A stretch of DNA of 64,000 nucleotides from SCSIO-59966 sp046566185 (GTDB lineage: Bacteria; Actinomycetota; Actinomycetes; Actinomycetales; SCSIO-59966): the NCBI GenBank assembly GCA_046566185.1, contig JBKHXE010000064.1:22883-86882 (forward strand). The letters run 5' to 3'. Position numbers and translations under genes: made by a program. This document shows, in pieces, positions 26,926-33,725 of the stretch (positions within the stretch are counted from its first letter, which is position 1; each line of letters starts with the position of its first letter). The notes under the pieces were generated by a model, which made no database searches, was not told the origin of the DNA, and saw only the letters and a list, made by a program, of their open reading frames with translations.

Positions 26926-27726
26926 GTGAGCCTGAGGCTGGTCGCCACCGACCTGGACGGCACCATCGTGCGGCGCGACCAGACGATCGCGGACCGCACG
27001 GTCGCGGCGCTGCGGGCCTGCGTGGACGCCGGCGTCGACGTCGTGTTCGTGACCGGTCGCCCGCCGCGGTGGATGCGCCAGGTCGCCGATGCGACAGGGC
27101 ACTCCGGCACCGCCGTGTGCGCCAACGGCGCGCTGGTCTGGGACCTCGCGGCCGAGCGCACCGTGCGCGCGAAGGAGATCGCCGCGGACGTCGTGCTCGA
27201 GGTCGCGGACCGGCTCGGGGCCGCGCTGCCCGGCGTCGCGTTCGCGGTGGAGAGCCTGCGGGGGTTCCGGCACACGCCTGCGTACGTGCCGCGGTGGGAC
27301 GCCCGGCGCGACCACGTCGTCGGGGAGCTGCCCGACCTGCTCGCCGACGCGCCGGGCGTGGTCAAGCTGCTCGCGCGGCTCGAGGGCGGCAGCAGCGACG
27401 CGATGCTCGCGGTGGCCCGCGTCGCCCTCGACGGGCTGGCCCGCCCGACCCACTCCAACGCGGCGGACGGGCTGCTCGAGGTGTCGGCGCTCGGCGTGAG
27501 CAAGGCGGCCACGCTCGCCGAGCTGGCCGCCGACCGCGGCATCGCGGCGAGCGAGGTGGTGGCGTTCGGGGACATGCCGAACGACCTGGAGATGCTGGCC
27601 TGGGCCGGTGTCGGCTACGCGATGGCCGGCGGGCACCCCGACGCCGTCGCGGCGGCGGACGACGTCGCTCCGCCGTGCGAGGACGACGGCGTCGCGCAGG
27701 TGCTGGAGCAGCTCCTGTCGCGCTGA
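26926..27726 (+). CDS. Cof-type HAD family phosphatase (copy 2)
   Basis: The 266-residue protein has HAD motif I VATDLDGTIVRRD, motif II VFVTGRPPRWM, motif III GVSKAATLAEL and motif IV FGDMPNDLEMLAWAGVGYAM. It closely parallels the HAD protein at 23108, sharing NDLEMLAWAG and the same C-terminal pattern (DDGVAQVLEQLL against EDGLAEVLEDLL). The likely substrate is a small phosphorylated metabolite. CAGGAT six bases before GTG 26926 marks a leaderless start only 19 bases after the nuclease stop. Confidence 0.92.
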   Translation: MSLRLVATDLDGTIVRRDQTIADRTVAALRACVDAGVDVVFVTGRPPRWMRQVADATGHSGTAVCANGALVWDLAAERTVRAKEIAADVVLEVADRLGAALPGVAFAVESLRGFRHTPAYVPRWDARRDHVVGELPDLLADAPGVVKLLARLEGGSSDAMLAVARVALDGLARPTHSNAADGLLEVSALGVSKAATLAELAADRGIAASEVVAFGDMPNDLEMLAWAGVGYAMAGGHPDAVAAADDVAPPCEDDGVAQVLEQLLSR

Positions 27727-27748
27727 CGGCTGCCCGCCATCGGTGCGC

Positions 27749-27823
27749 TGGGTGCAGCGGTGGGTGCAGGCCTCGGTGGGACTGAGCGGGTGTGATGGCA
27801 CCCGTTTCACCACACCCACGGAT
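27749..27823. repeat. Dyad-symmetric intergenic element, copy A
   Basis: This 75-base stretch lies between the convergent ends of the HAD gene and the gene at 27849. Read on the minus strand it contains ATCCGTGGG (27823-27815), CGGGTGCCATCACACCCGC (27804-27786) and GCACCCACCGCTGCACCCA (27767-27749). The middle block can fold as CGGGTG/CACCCG and the outer GTGGGTG/CACCCAC also pair. Copy B at 58839-58913 shares the three blocks at 9/9, 18/19 and 17/19 positions and has the same total length. Confidence 0.6.
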
Positions 27824-27848
27824 GCTCCGAAGGAGGTGCGGGCGCAGA

Positions 27849-28274
27849 TCAGTCGGCGAGGAGCTCGCGCACCGACGCCGCGGCGCGCTCGGCGGCCTCG
27901 ACGCGTGCCTCGGCCTCCTCGGGCCGCCCCGACCGCAGCGCCACCCGCGCCATCGTCGCCGCCTCCGCCGCGGTCGCCGCGAGGCCCGCGGCGCGGGTCA
28001 GCCGGCGGTGCAGCTCCGGGCCGTGGCCGTCGCCGATCGGGACCTCGAGCCCGCTGCTGGGGGCCTGCGCCTGGGCGCGCGCGCACCGCTCGTGCACCAC
28101 GCCGAGGGACGCCGCCAGCGAGGCGCCGGTGCGCTCGAGGCGGTCGCGCACCGGACCGGCGGGCACCGGCTCGATGACCTGGTGGTAGCGGTCCACCGCG
28201 CGCCGGAAGCGGTCGTGGGCGCGGCGCCACACGCCCTCCCCGAGCGGGTCGGTGCGTCGGTGGAAGAGCCTCAC
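27849..28274 (-). CDS. Conserved hypothetical helical protein
   Basis: The 141-residue protein is almost entirely alpha-helical, rich in Ala, Arg and Glu, with no membrane segment or recognised domain (VWRRAHDRFRRAVDRYHQVIEP near the N-terminus, split by proline, and LTRAAGLAATAAEAATMARVAL later). It starts with a GTG four bases after the bpa stop region, so it is probably co-transcribed with bpa, which suggests but does not prove a link to proteasome function. No function is assigned. Confidence 0.7.
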   Translation of the reverse strand: MRLFHRRTDPLGEGVWRRAHDRFRRAVDRYHQVIEPVPAGPVRDRLERTGASLAASLGVVHERCARAQAQAPSSGLEVPIGDGHGPELHRRLTRAAGLAATAAEAATMARVALRSGRPEEAEARVEAAERAAASVRELLAD

Positions 28275-28278
28275 CGGC

Positions 28279-28836
28279 TCAGAGGTACTGCCCGGTGCCG
28301 TGCTGCCCCGGGTGCTCCTTGGCCGGCGGCTGACCCGGCTGGTGCGGGTGCGGGCCGGGCAGCGCGCGGCGCATCTGCTCGAGCTGCGCCCGCGCGGCCA
28401 TCTGCTGCGCGAAGAGCGCCGTCTGGATGCCGTGGAACAGGCCCTCGAGCCAGCCGACGAGCTGGGCCTGCGCGATGCGCAGCTCGGCGTCGGTGGGAGT
28501 GGTGTCCTCGGCGAAGGGCAGCGTGATGCGGCGCAGCTCCTCGACGAGCTCGGTGCTCAGGCCCTGCTCGAGCTCGGCGAGCGACCGCTCGTGCACCTCG
28601 GCGAGCCGCGCGCGCCCCGCCTCGTCGAGCGGCGCGTTGCGCACCTCGTCGAGCAGCTGCTTGATCATGCTGCCGATCCGCATCACCTTGGCCGGCTGCT
28701 CCACCATGCCGGCGATCTCGCCGGCCTCCTCCTCACCGTCCCCACCGACCACGCCCATCCCCTGCGGCGTGACGACGACGACCCGCTGGGGCTCGTCCTC
28801 GCCGTTCGACTGCTGCGGCTGCGGCTCCTCGGTCAT
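28279..28836 (-). CDS. bpa: Bacterial proteasome activator
   Basis: The 185-residue protein matches the DUF2587/Bpa family: a disordered acidic N-terminus, then the four-helix core (PAKVMRIGSMIKQLLDEVRN, residues about 48-67; LAELEQGLSTELVEELRRI; AELRIAQAQLVGWLEGLFHG) and a C-terminal GQYL motif that docks into the 20S proteasome alpha ring. Bpa opens the proteasome without ATP for degradation of unfolded proteins. The upstream frame is longer, but CAGGAT six bases before ATG 28836 fixes the start. The proteasome genes themselves are not in this window. Confidence 0.94.
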   Translation of the reverse strand: MTEEPQPQQSNGEDEPQRVVVVTPQGMGVVGGDGEEEAGEIAGMVEQPAKVMRIGSMIKQLLDEVRNAPLDEAGRARLAEVHERSLAELEQGLSTELVEELRRITLPFAEDTTPTDAELRIAQAQLVGWLEGLFHGIQTALFAQQMAARAQLEQMRRALPGPHPHQPGQPPAKEHPGQHGTGQYL

Positions 28837-28937
28837 GAGGACATCCTGCCCGCCTCCGGTCCCGGGCGCCGGGCGGGCCCCCGCCGGCCGAGGGCCGCGT
28901 GTGGCCGACCCGAACCCGGGTAGGCCACAGTGGGCGG

Positions 28938-29978
28938 GTGACGACTTTGCCCGCCCATGACCGGCCGTTCGGCGACCTGACGCTGCCCCAGGGCTGGACG
29001 GCGCGGCCCGCCCGGGCCGCGGACGTCGAGTCGATGCACCGGGTGGCCGCCGCACACGACCACGCGGCGGCGGGCCGGTCGACGACCTCGCCGGACGGCG
29101 TCGCGGCACAGGTCGCCGGCCCGGGGGCACGCAGCCGGGAGCACCTGCTGGTCGCGGACGACGCGGGCCGGGTCGTCGGGTGGGGCTCCCTGCACGACCG
29201 AGCGGCCGGGCGCGTCGTGGTCGGCGTGCTCGTGGACCCCGGTCTCTCCGACGGCGACGCGGACCGCGTGGCGGCGACCCTCTTCCGCTTCGCCGTGGAC
29301 GAGGGCCGCCGGCTGGCGCTGGAGCGCGGCCTGGAGGCGACCCAGCTCGACGCGGGCGCCTTCGCCGGTGACGACCGGCAGCACCGCTGGCTGGCCGCGG
29401 CCGGGTACGCGCACGCGCGGACCTGGTGGCAGATGTCACGGCCGGTCGAGCCCGCCGAGGGGCAGCCGGGCGCGTTCCCGGAGCCGTCCCCCGGCGTCGT
29501 CGTCCGCCAGGTCGTCAAGGACGACGGGCAGCCCGACGAGGCCGACCTGCGCGCCGTCCACGACGTGCTCGAGGCGGCGTTCACCGACCACTTCAACTAC
29601 CACGAGGAGACGTTCGAGGAGTTCGTCGACCGGCAGCGCCAGGAGGTCGGCCACGCGTGGGACCACTGGTGGCTGGCCGAGGTGGAGGACGGCGTCCCGG
29701 CGGGCGCTCTCGTCGGGGAGGTGACGCACGGCGACGCGGGGACGCCGGACGGCAGCTACGTGGCCTACCTGGGGGTGACCCAGGCGGCGCGCGGGCGGGG
29801 CGTCGCGACGTCGCTGCTGCAGGCGGTCGTCGCGGACGCCGCGGTGCGCGGCCGTGACCGCGTCGGGCTGGAGGTGGACGCCGAGTCGCCGACCGGCGCG
29901 GCGGGGCTGTACGCGTCGCTGGGGTTCCGGACCTCGTACGTCACCGAGTCGTGGCACCGCGACGTCACCGTGCGGTGA
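28938..29978 (+). CDS. Double-domain GNAT acetyltransferase
   Basis: The 346-residue protein holds two GNAT folds in tandem: an N-terminal degenerate one (about residues 10-165, VVGWGSLHDRAAGRVVVGVLVDPG) and a C-terminal one with the acetyl-CoA loop VTQAARGRGVATSLLQAVV and GLYASLGFR. This resembles mycothiol synthase-like and other actinobacterial tandem GNAT proteins, but the mycothiol synthase identity is not supported by specific residues I can name. CACAGT lies six bases before the GTG at 28938. Confidence 0.85.
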   Translation: MTTLPAHDRPFGDLTLPQGWTARPARAADVESMHRVAAAHDHAAAGRSTTSPDGVAAQVAGPGARSREHLLVADDAGRVVGWGSLHDRAAGRVVVGVLVDPGLSDGDADRVAATLFRFAVDEGRRLALERGLEATQLDAGAFAGDDRQHRWLAAAGYAHARTWWQMSRPVEPAEGQPGAFPEPSPGVVVRQVVKDDGQPDEADLRAVHDVLEAAFTDHFNYHEETFEEFVDRQRQEVGHAWDHWWLAEVEDGVPAGALVGEVTHGDAGTPDGSYVAYLGVTQAARGRGVATSLLQAVVADAAVRGRDRVGLEVDAESPTGAAGLYASLGFRTSYVTESWHRDVTVR

Positions 29979-30001
29979 GGGCTTCGCCGTAGGCTCGGCG
30001 G

Positions 30002-31228
30002 GTGACCTCCACCGATCTCGGGCGGGCGCTCGACGTCGCGGCCGTCCGGGCCGCCTACCCCGCTCTCGCCGACGGCTGGGCCTACCTCGACGGGGCGGCC
30101 GGCACCCAGGTGCCGACGTCCGTCATCGAGGCGGTCGCGCAGGCGTGGCGCGACGGCATCGGCAACCACGGCGGCGCCTTCGCCGCCTCGCGGCGCAGCG
30201 ACGAGCACACCGCCGCCGCCCGGCTCGCGGTCGCCGACCTCGTCGGCGCCGCCGACCCGACGGGCGTGCTGCTCGGCCCCAACATGACGACGATGACCTA
30301 CCGCGTCGCGAACGCGCTCGCGCCGACGTGGGGGCCCGGCGACGAGGTCGTGGTGACGCGCCTCGACCACGACGCCAACGTGCGGCCGTGGGTGCAGGCG
30401 GCGCGGCGGGCCGGCGCCACGGTGCGCTTCGTCGACCCGGTGCTGCCGACCCTCGACCTGCCGACGACGCAGTTCGCGGACGCGCTCGGTGAGCGCACCC
30501 GGCTCGTCGCGGTGACCGCCGCGAGCAACGTCGTCGGTACCCGGCCCGACGTCCGGGCGGTCGCGGACGCGGCGCACGCCGTCGGGGCGCTGGTCTACGT
30601 CGACGGCGTGCACGCCACCCCGCACGGCCCGGTCGACGTGACCGCGCTGGGCGCGGACGTCTACGCCACGAGCGCCTACAAGTGGTCCGGGCCGCACCTC
30701 GGCGCCCTCGTCGCCGACCCGGCGCTGTGGGAGGGCCTGCACCCGGACCGGCTCGCGTCGTCCCCGCCCGAGGTGCCGTACCGCTTCGAGACCGGCACGT
30801 CGCCGTTCGCGCAGCACGCCGGGCTCGCCGCCGCCGTCGACCACCTCGCCGGCCTGGCCCCGTCCGGCGGGGCCACCCGCCGCGAGCGCCTGCTCGCGTC
30901 GATGGCCGCGGTCGAGGCCTACGAGGCCGAGCTGTTCGGCGTCCTGCTCGCCGGGCTCGAGGCGCTGCCGCACGTCCACCCGATCGGCGCGCCGGCGAGC
31001 CGGACGGCGACCGCGTACTTCACCGTCGACGGCCACAGTCCGCAGCAGGTCGCCGAGCACTGCGCCCGTGCGCGCGTCAACGTGTGGGCCGGGCACATGT
31101 ACGCGTGGGAGCTGACCGGGCTGCTGGGCATCCGCGACTCCGGGTCCGCCGTCCGTGCGGGCCTGGTGCACTACAACGACCGCTCGGACGTCGACCGGCT
31201 GCTCGAGGCGCTGGCCGACCTCGCGTAG
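30002..31228 (+). CDS. Class V aminotransferase-fold, cysteine desulfurase-like protein
   Basis: The 408-residue PLP enzyme keeps the fold markers of the NifS/SufS family: the Schiff-base lysine K227 in TSAYKWSGPH, and D201 and H204 in VYVDGVHATPHG. The loop that bears the catalytic Cys in SufS (GHHCA) reads GHMYA here, so the persulfide-forming residue is missing. It is probably not a desulfurase but a related lyase or aminotransferase of unknown substrate. TAGGCT lies six bases before GTG 30002. A GNAT gene follows after two bases. Confidence 0.88.
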   Translation: MTSTDLGRALDVAAVRAAYPALADGWAYLDGAAGTQVPTSVIEAVAQAWRDGIGNHGGAFAASRRSDEHTAAARLAVADLVGAADPTGVLLGPNMTTMTYRVANALAPTWGPGDEVVVTRLDHDANVRPWVQAARRAGATVRFVDPVLPTLDLPTTQFADALGERTRLVAVTAASNVVGTRPDVRAVADAAHAVGALVYVDGVHATPHGPVDVTALGADVYATSAYKWSGPHLGALVADPALWEGLHPDRLASSPPEVPYRFETGTSPFAQHAGLAAAVDHLAGLAPSGGATRRERLLASMAAVEAYEAELFGVLLAGLEALPHVHPIGAPASRTATAYFTVDGHSPQQVAEHCARARVNVWAGHMYAWELTGLLGIRDSGSAVRAGLVHYNDRSDVDRLLEALADLA

Positions 31229-31230
31229 CA

Positions 31231-31707
31231 GTGGCCGTTCTTCGTCCCGCTGGGCGTGACGACGTCGACGCCGTCGCGATGTTCCACCACGCCTGCTGGC
31301 ACGATGCGTACGTCGGCCTCGTGCCTCCTGGCGTACTCGCGACGGTCACCGTCGAGGCGATGCGGCGCCGCTGGGAGCCCCGACTGGCCCGCGAGCACGA
31401 CGAGCTCGTGGTCGCCCTCGACAGGGGTGCCGTCGTCGGGCTTGCCCTGCACGGTCCCAGCGGCGACGAGCCGCCTCTGCCTGGCACCGAGTTGTGCTCG
31501 CTCTATGTGGCGCGGCACTGGTACGGCCGCGGCCTCGCCGCCCAGCTCGTGCGACGTGCGCTGGGTGCGCGACCGGCGTCCCTTTGGGTGTTCGAGGGCA
31601 ATACGCGCGCCCGGGCGTTCTATCTCCGTGAGGGCTGGACGGCGACCGGTGACGCCCGCATCGAGCCGGGCACGGGGCTCGCCGAGATGCGGATGGTCCG
31701 CGACTGA
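31231..31707 (+). CDS. GNAT family N-acetyltransferase
   Basis: The 158-residue single-domain protein has SLYVARHWYGRGLAAQLVRRAL (acetyl-CoA loop, about residues 88-109) and LWVFEGNTRARAFYLREGW at the C-terminal end. The substrate is unknown; the N-terminal FHHACWHDAYVGLVPP resembles small-molecule acetyltransferases. The GTG at 31231 starts two bases after the preceding stop. The later part and following spacer use more A/T-ending codons (for example TTT GGG, AAT ACG) than neighbours, a mild sign of recent acquisition. Confidence 0.85.
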   Translation: MAVLRPAGRDDVDAVAMFHHACWHDAYVGLVPPGVLATVTVEAMRRRWEPRLAREHDELVVALDRGAVVGLALHGPSGDEPPLPGTELCSLYVARHWYGRGLAAQLVRRALGARPASLWVFEGNTRARAFYLREGWTATGDARIEPGTGLAEMRMVRD

Positions 31708-31779
31708 ACCGTCTCGCGATCATGCAGTCCCGCCACTCCGGGCAGGGGGACGGCGGGGACCGGGACTCCCGACGCATGT

Positions 31780-31832
31780 CGGACCCGGCAGGGTCCGAAC
31801 GCCACAGCACTGCCGGAGCACCCGTGCTCCGA
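31780..31832. terminator. Two hairpins between convergent genes
   Basis: TCGGACCC (31780-31787) pairs with GGGTCCGA (31792-31799) across a four-base loop, and CGGAGCAC (31815-31822) pairs with GTGCTCCG (31825-31832). They lie in the 177-base gap between the GNAT stop and the oxidoreductase stop. No T-run follows, as is usual in high-GC actinobacteria. They probably terminate one or both convergent transcripts. Confidence 0.6.
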
Positions 31833-31884
31833 GCGAGCCGGTTCCCTCGGCGCCGACGCCGGCGGCTCGACGCCGAGTGACCGT

Positions 31885-32862
31885 CTAGACCGTCAACAGC
31901 ACCTTGCCGACGTGCGCGCTGGACTCGACGAGCCGGTGCGCGTCGGCGGCCTGCGCCAACGGCATCCGGGTGTGGATCACCGGGCGGACCAGTCCGTCGG
32001 CGATCAGCGGCCAGGCGTGCTCGCGGACGCTCGCGACGATCGTCGCCTTCTCGTGCGCGGCGCGGGCGCGCAGCGTCGTGCCGATGACCGCGGCCCGCTT
32101 GGCCATCAGCGCGCCGAGGTCGAGCTCGGCGCGGCGGCCGCCCTGCAGCCCGATGACGACGAGGCGGCCGGACGTCGCGAGCACGTCCACGTTGCGGGCC
32201 AGGTACTTCGCGCCCATGTTGTCGAGGACGACGTCCGCGCCGTGACCGTCCGTGCTTGCCCTCACCTGCTCGACGAAGTCCTGCTCCCGGTAGTTGACAC
32301 CGATCTCGGCGCCGAGCTCACGGCAGCGCTCGAGCTTCTCCGCCGACCCGGCGGTGACCGCGACGCGGGCGCCGACCTGGCGCGCCAGCTGGATCGCCAT
32401 CGTGCCGATGCCGGACGAGCCGCCGTGCACGAGCAGCACCTCGCCGGGTCGCAGGCCGGCGGTCATGAACACGTTGGACCACACCGTGCACACGACCTCG
32501 GGCAGCGCCGCGGCGTCCACCACGTCGACGCCGGTCGGCACGGGCAGCACCTGCGTCGCCGGCACCACGACCTGCTCGGCGTACCCGCCGCCGGTCAGCA
32601 GGGCACAGACCTCGTCACCCACCGCCCAGTCGGTGACGCCCTCGCCCACCTCGGCGACGGTGCCGGAGCACTCCAGTCCGGGCCAGGCGGGCGCCCCCGG
32701 CGGCGGCGGGTAGTGGCCGAGCCGCTGCATCACGTCGGCCCGGTTGACGGCCGTGGCCGCCACGGCGATGCGCACCTCGCCCGGCCCCGGGCGGACGTCG
32801 TCCACCTCGGCCAGCTCGAGGACGTCGGGGGGACCGGGTTCGCGGATCGTCACGGCCTTCAT
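31885..32862 (-). CDS. Zinc-free quinone oxidoreductase (MDR superfamily)
   Basis: The 325-residue protein is a typical NAD(P)H:quinone oxidoreductase: N-terminal catalytic domain with ATAVNRADVMQRLGHYPPPP and PGLECSGTVAEVG, a Rossmann domain with VHGGSSGIGTMAIQLARQVGA and the C-terminal VIGTTLRARAAHEK. It lacks the zinc ligands of alcohol dehydrogenases. TACTGT seven bases before ATG 32862 on the minus strand marks the start, although the frame runs on upstream. The physiological electron acceptor is unknown. Confidence 0.92.
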   Translation of the reverse strand: MKAVTIREPGPPDVLELAEVDDVRPGPGEVRIAVAATAVNRADVMQRLGHYPPPPGAPAWPGLECSGTVAEVGEGVTDWAVGDEVCALLTGGGYAEQVVVPATQVLPVPTGVDVVDAAALPEVVCTVWSNVFMTAGLRPGEVLLVHGGSSGIGTMAIQLARQVGARVAVTAGSAEKLERCRELGAEIGVNYREQDFVEQVRASTDGHGADVVLDNMGAKYLARNVDVLATSGRLVVIGLQGGRRAELDLGALMAKRAAVIGTTLRARAAHEKATIVASVREHAWPLIADGLVRPVIHTRMPLAQAADAHRLVESSAHVGKVLLTV

Positions 32863-32900
32863 GGGCCCGACAGTAGGAGGGCGTCCCGGGCGCCCGCCCG

Positions 32901-33518
32901 TCAGGAGCGCAGCCGCGCCCTCGCGGCGCGCCGGGCCACCTCGAGGTCGGCCGCCGTGTCGACGTCCAGCAGGGTCTCGCCGGCGACCGGCACACGGACG
33001 ACGGTCAGGTGGTCCATCAGCGCACGGGCCGGGCGGTCCGCGAGGTCGCCCGCGGTGGCGCGGGCCAGCGCCGGCGTCCGGTAGACCGCGAGCAGCGGCT
33101 GCACGTGCCCGTCGGGGGCCTGGGCGACCGCGACGTCCGCCACCGGGTCGAGGCGGAGCGCGGCGAGCAGGGCGGGGACGGCGGCCGGCGCGAACGGCGC
33201 GTCGCCGGCGAGGACCGCGACGTGCGCCGGCTCCGGTGACGCCCAGCGCAGCACGGCGGCCAGGCCGGCGGCGATCCCGGCGGCAGGCCCCCCGCCGGGC
33301 GGGTCCTCGCGGGTGGTGACCACGCCGCGCTCCGTGCGCCGGACCGGCCCGACGACGACCGGGGTGACGTCGTCCGGGACGCCGGCCAGCACGGCGTCCA
33401 GCACCGACGGGGACGCCACCAGCGGCTCGACGAGCTTGTCGTGGCCCATCCGCCGCGACGCGCCGCCCGCGAGGACGACGACGGCGCACCCGTCCCACGG
33501 CGCGGGTCGTGCAGGCAT
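32901..33518 (-). CDS. MobA-like NTP transferase (molybdenum cofactor guanylyltransferase family)
   Basis: The 205-residue protein begins with the signature VVLAGGASRRMGHDK (about residues 13-27) and keeps DAPFAPAAVPAL (MobA-type metal site GDxPF/L) and LDVDTAADLEVA. It would join GTP or CTP to molybdopterin; MobA versus MocA cannot be told. The open frame extends antisense through the entire sensor kinase, but homology begins at ATG 33518. No other molybdenum-cofactor genes are nearby. Confidence 0.88.
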   Translation of the reverse strand: MPARPAPWDGCAVVVLAGGASRRMGHDKLVEPLVASPSVLDAVLAGVPDDVTPVVVGPVRRTERGVVTTREDPPGGGPAAGIAAGLAAVLRWASPEPAHVAVLAGDAPFAPAAVPALLAALRLDPVADVAVAQAPDGHVQPLLAVYRTPALARATAGDLADRPARALMDHLTVVRVPVAGETLLDVDTAADLEVARRAARARLRS

Positions 33519-33633
33519 GACCCCAGTGTCCACCAGGTACGGGGGCACGCAGTGCAGGCACCGCGCGGAGCGAAGGCAAGCCGACGCGCCAGGACGGCAT
33601 TGCGCCGATCGGGTGAACCGCCGGTAACGGCCC

Positions 33634-33656
33634 GGGCCCGACGTCAATGCGGGCCC
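33634..33656. repeat. Inverted repeat upstream of the conservon
   Basis: GGGCCCG (33634-33640) is repeated inverted as CGGGCCC (33650-33656) across nine bases, 70 bases before the sensor kinase ATG. It could be an operator or a hairpin in the transcript leader; no regulator can be named. Confidence 0.4.
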
Positions 33657-33725
33657 CCCCGAACCCGAAGACAACGACAGTCGCGGCGGAGCGTCGCGTG
33701 CACGGTCTCGAGCGGAAGGTCGCCC

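Noticed and set aside
24066..27575. Open frame of over 1100 codons antisense to the nuclease
   Set aside because: The plus strand has a signal peptide and all EEP catalytic motifs; the antisense product is low-complexity.
28837..29439. Extended N-terminus of Bpa
   Set aside because: The extra sequence is Arg/Pro-rich shadow of the divergent GNAT gene; the family starts at MTEEPQPQQ.
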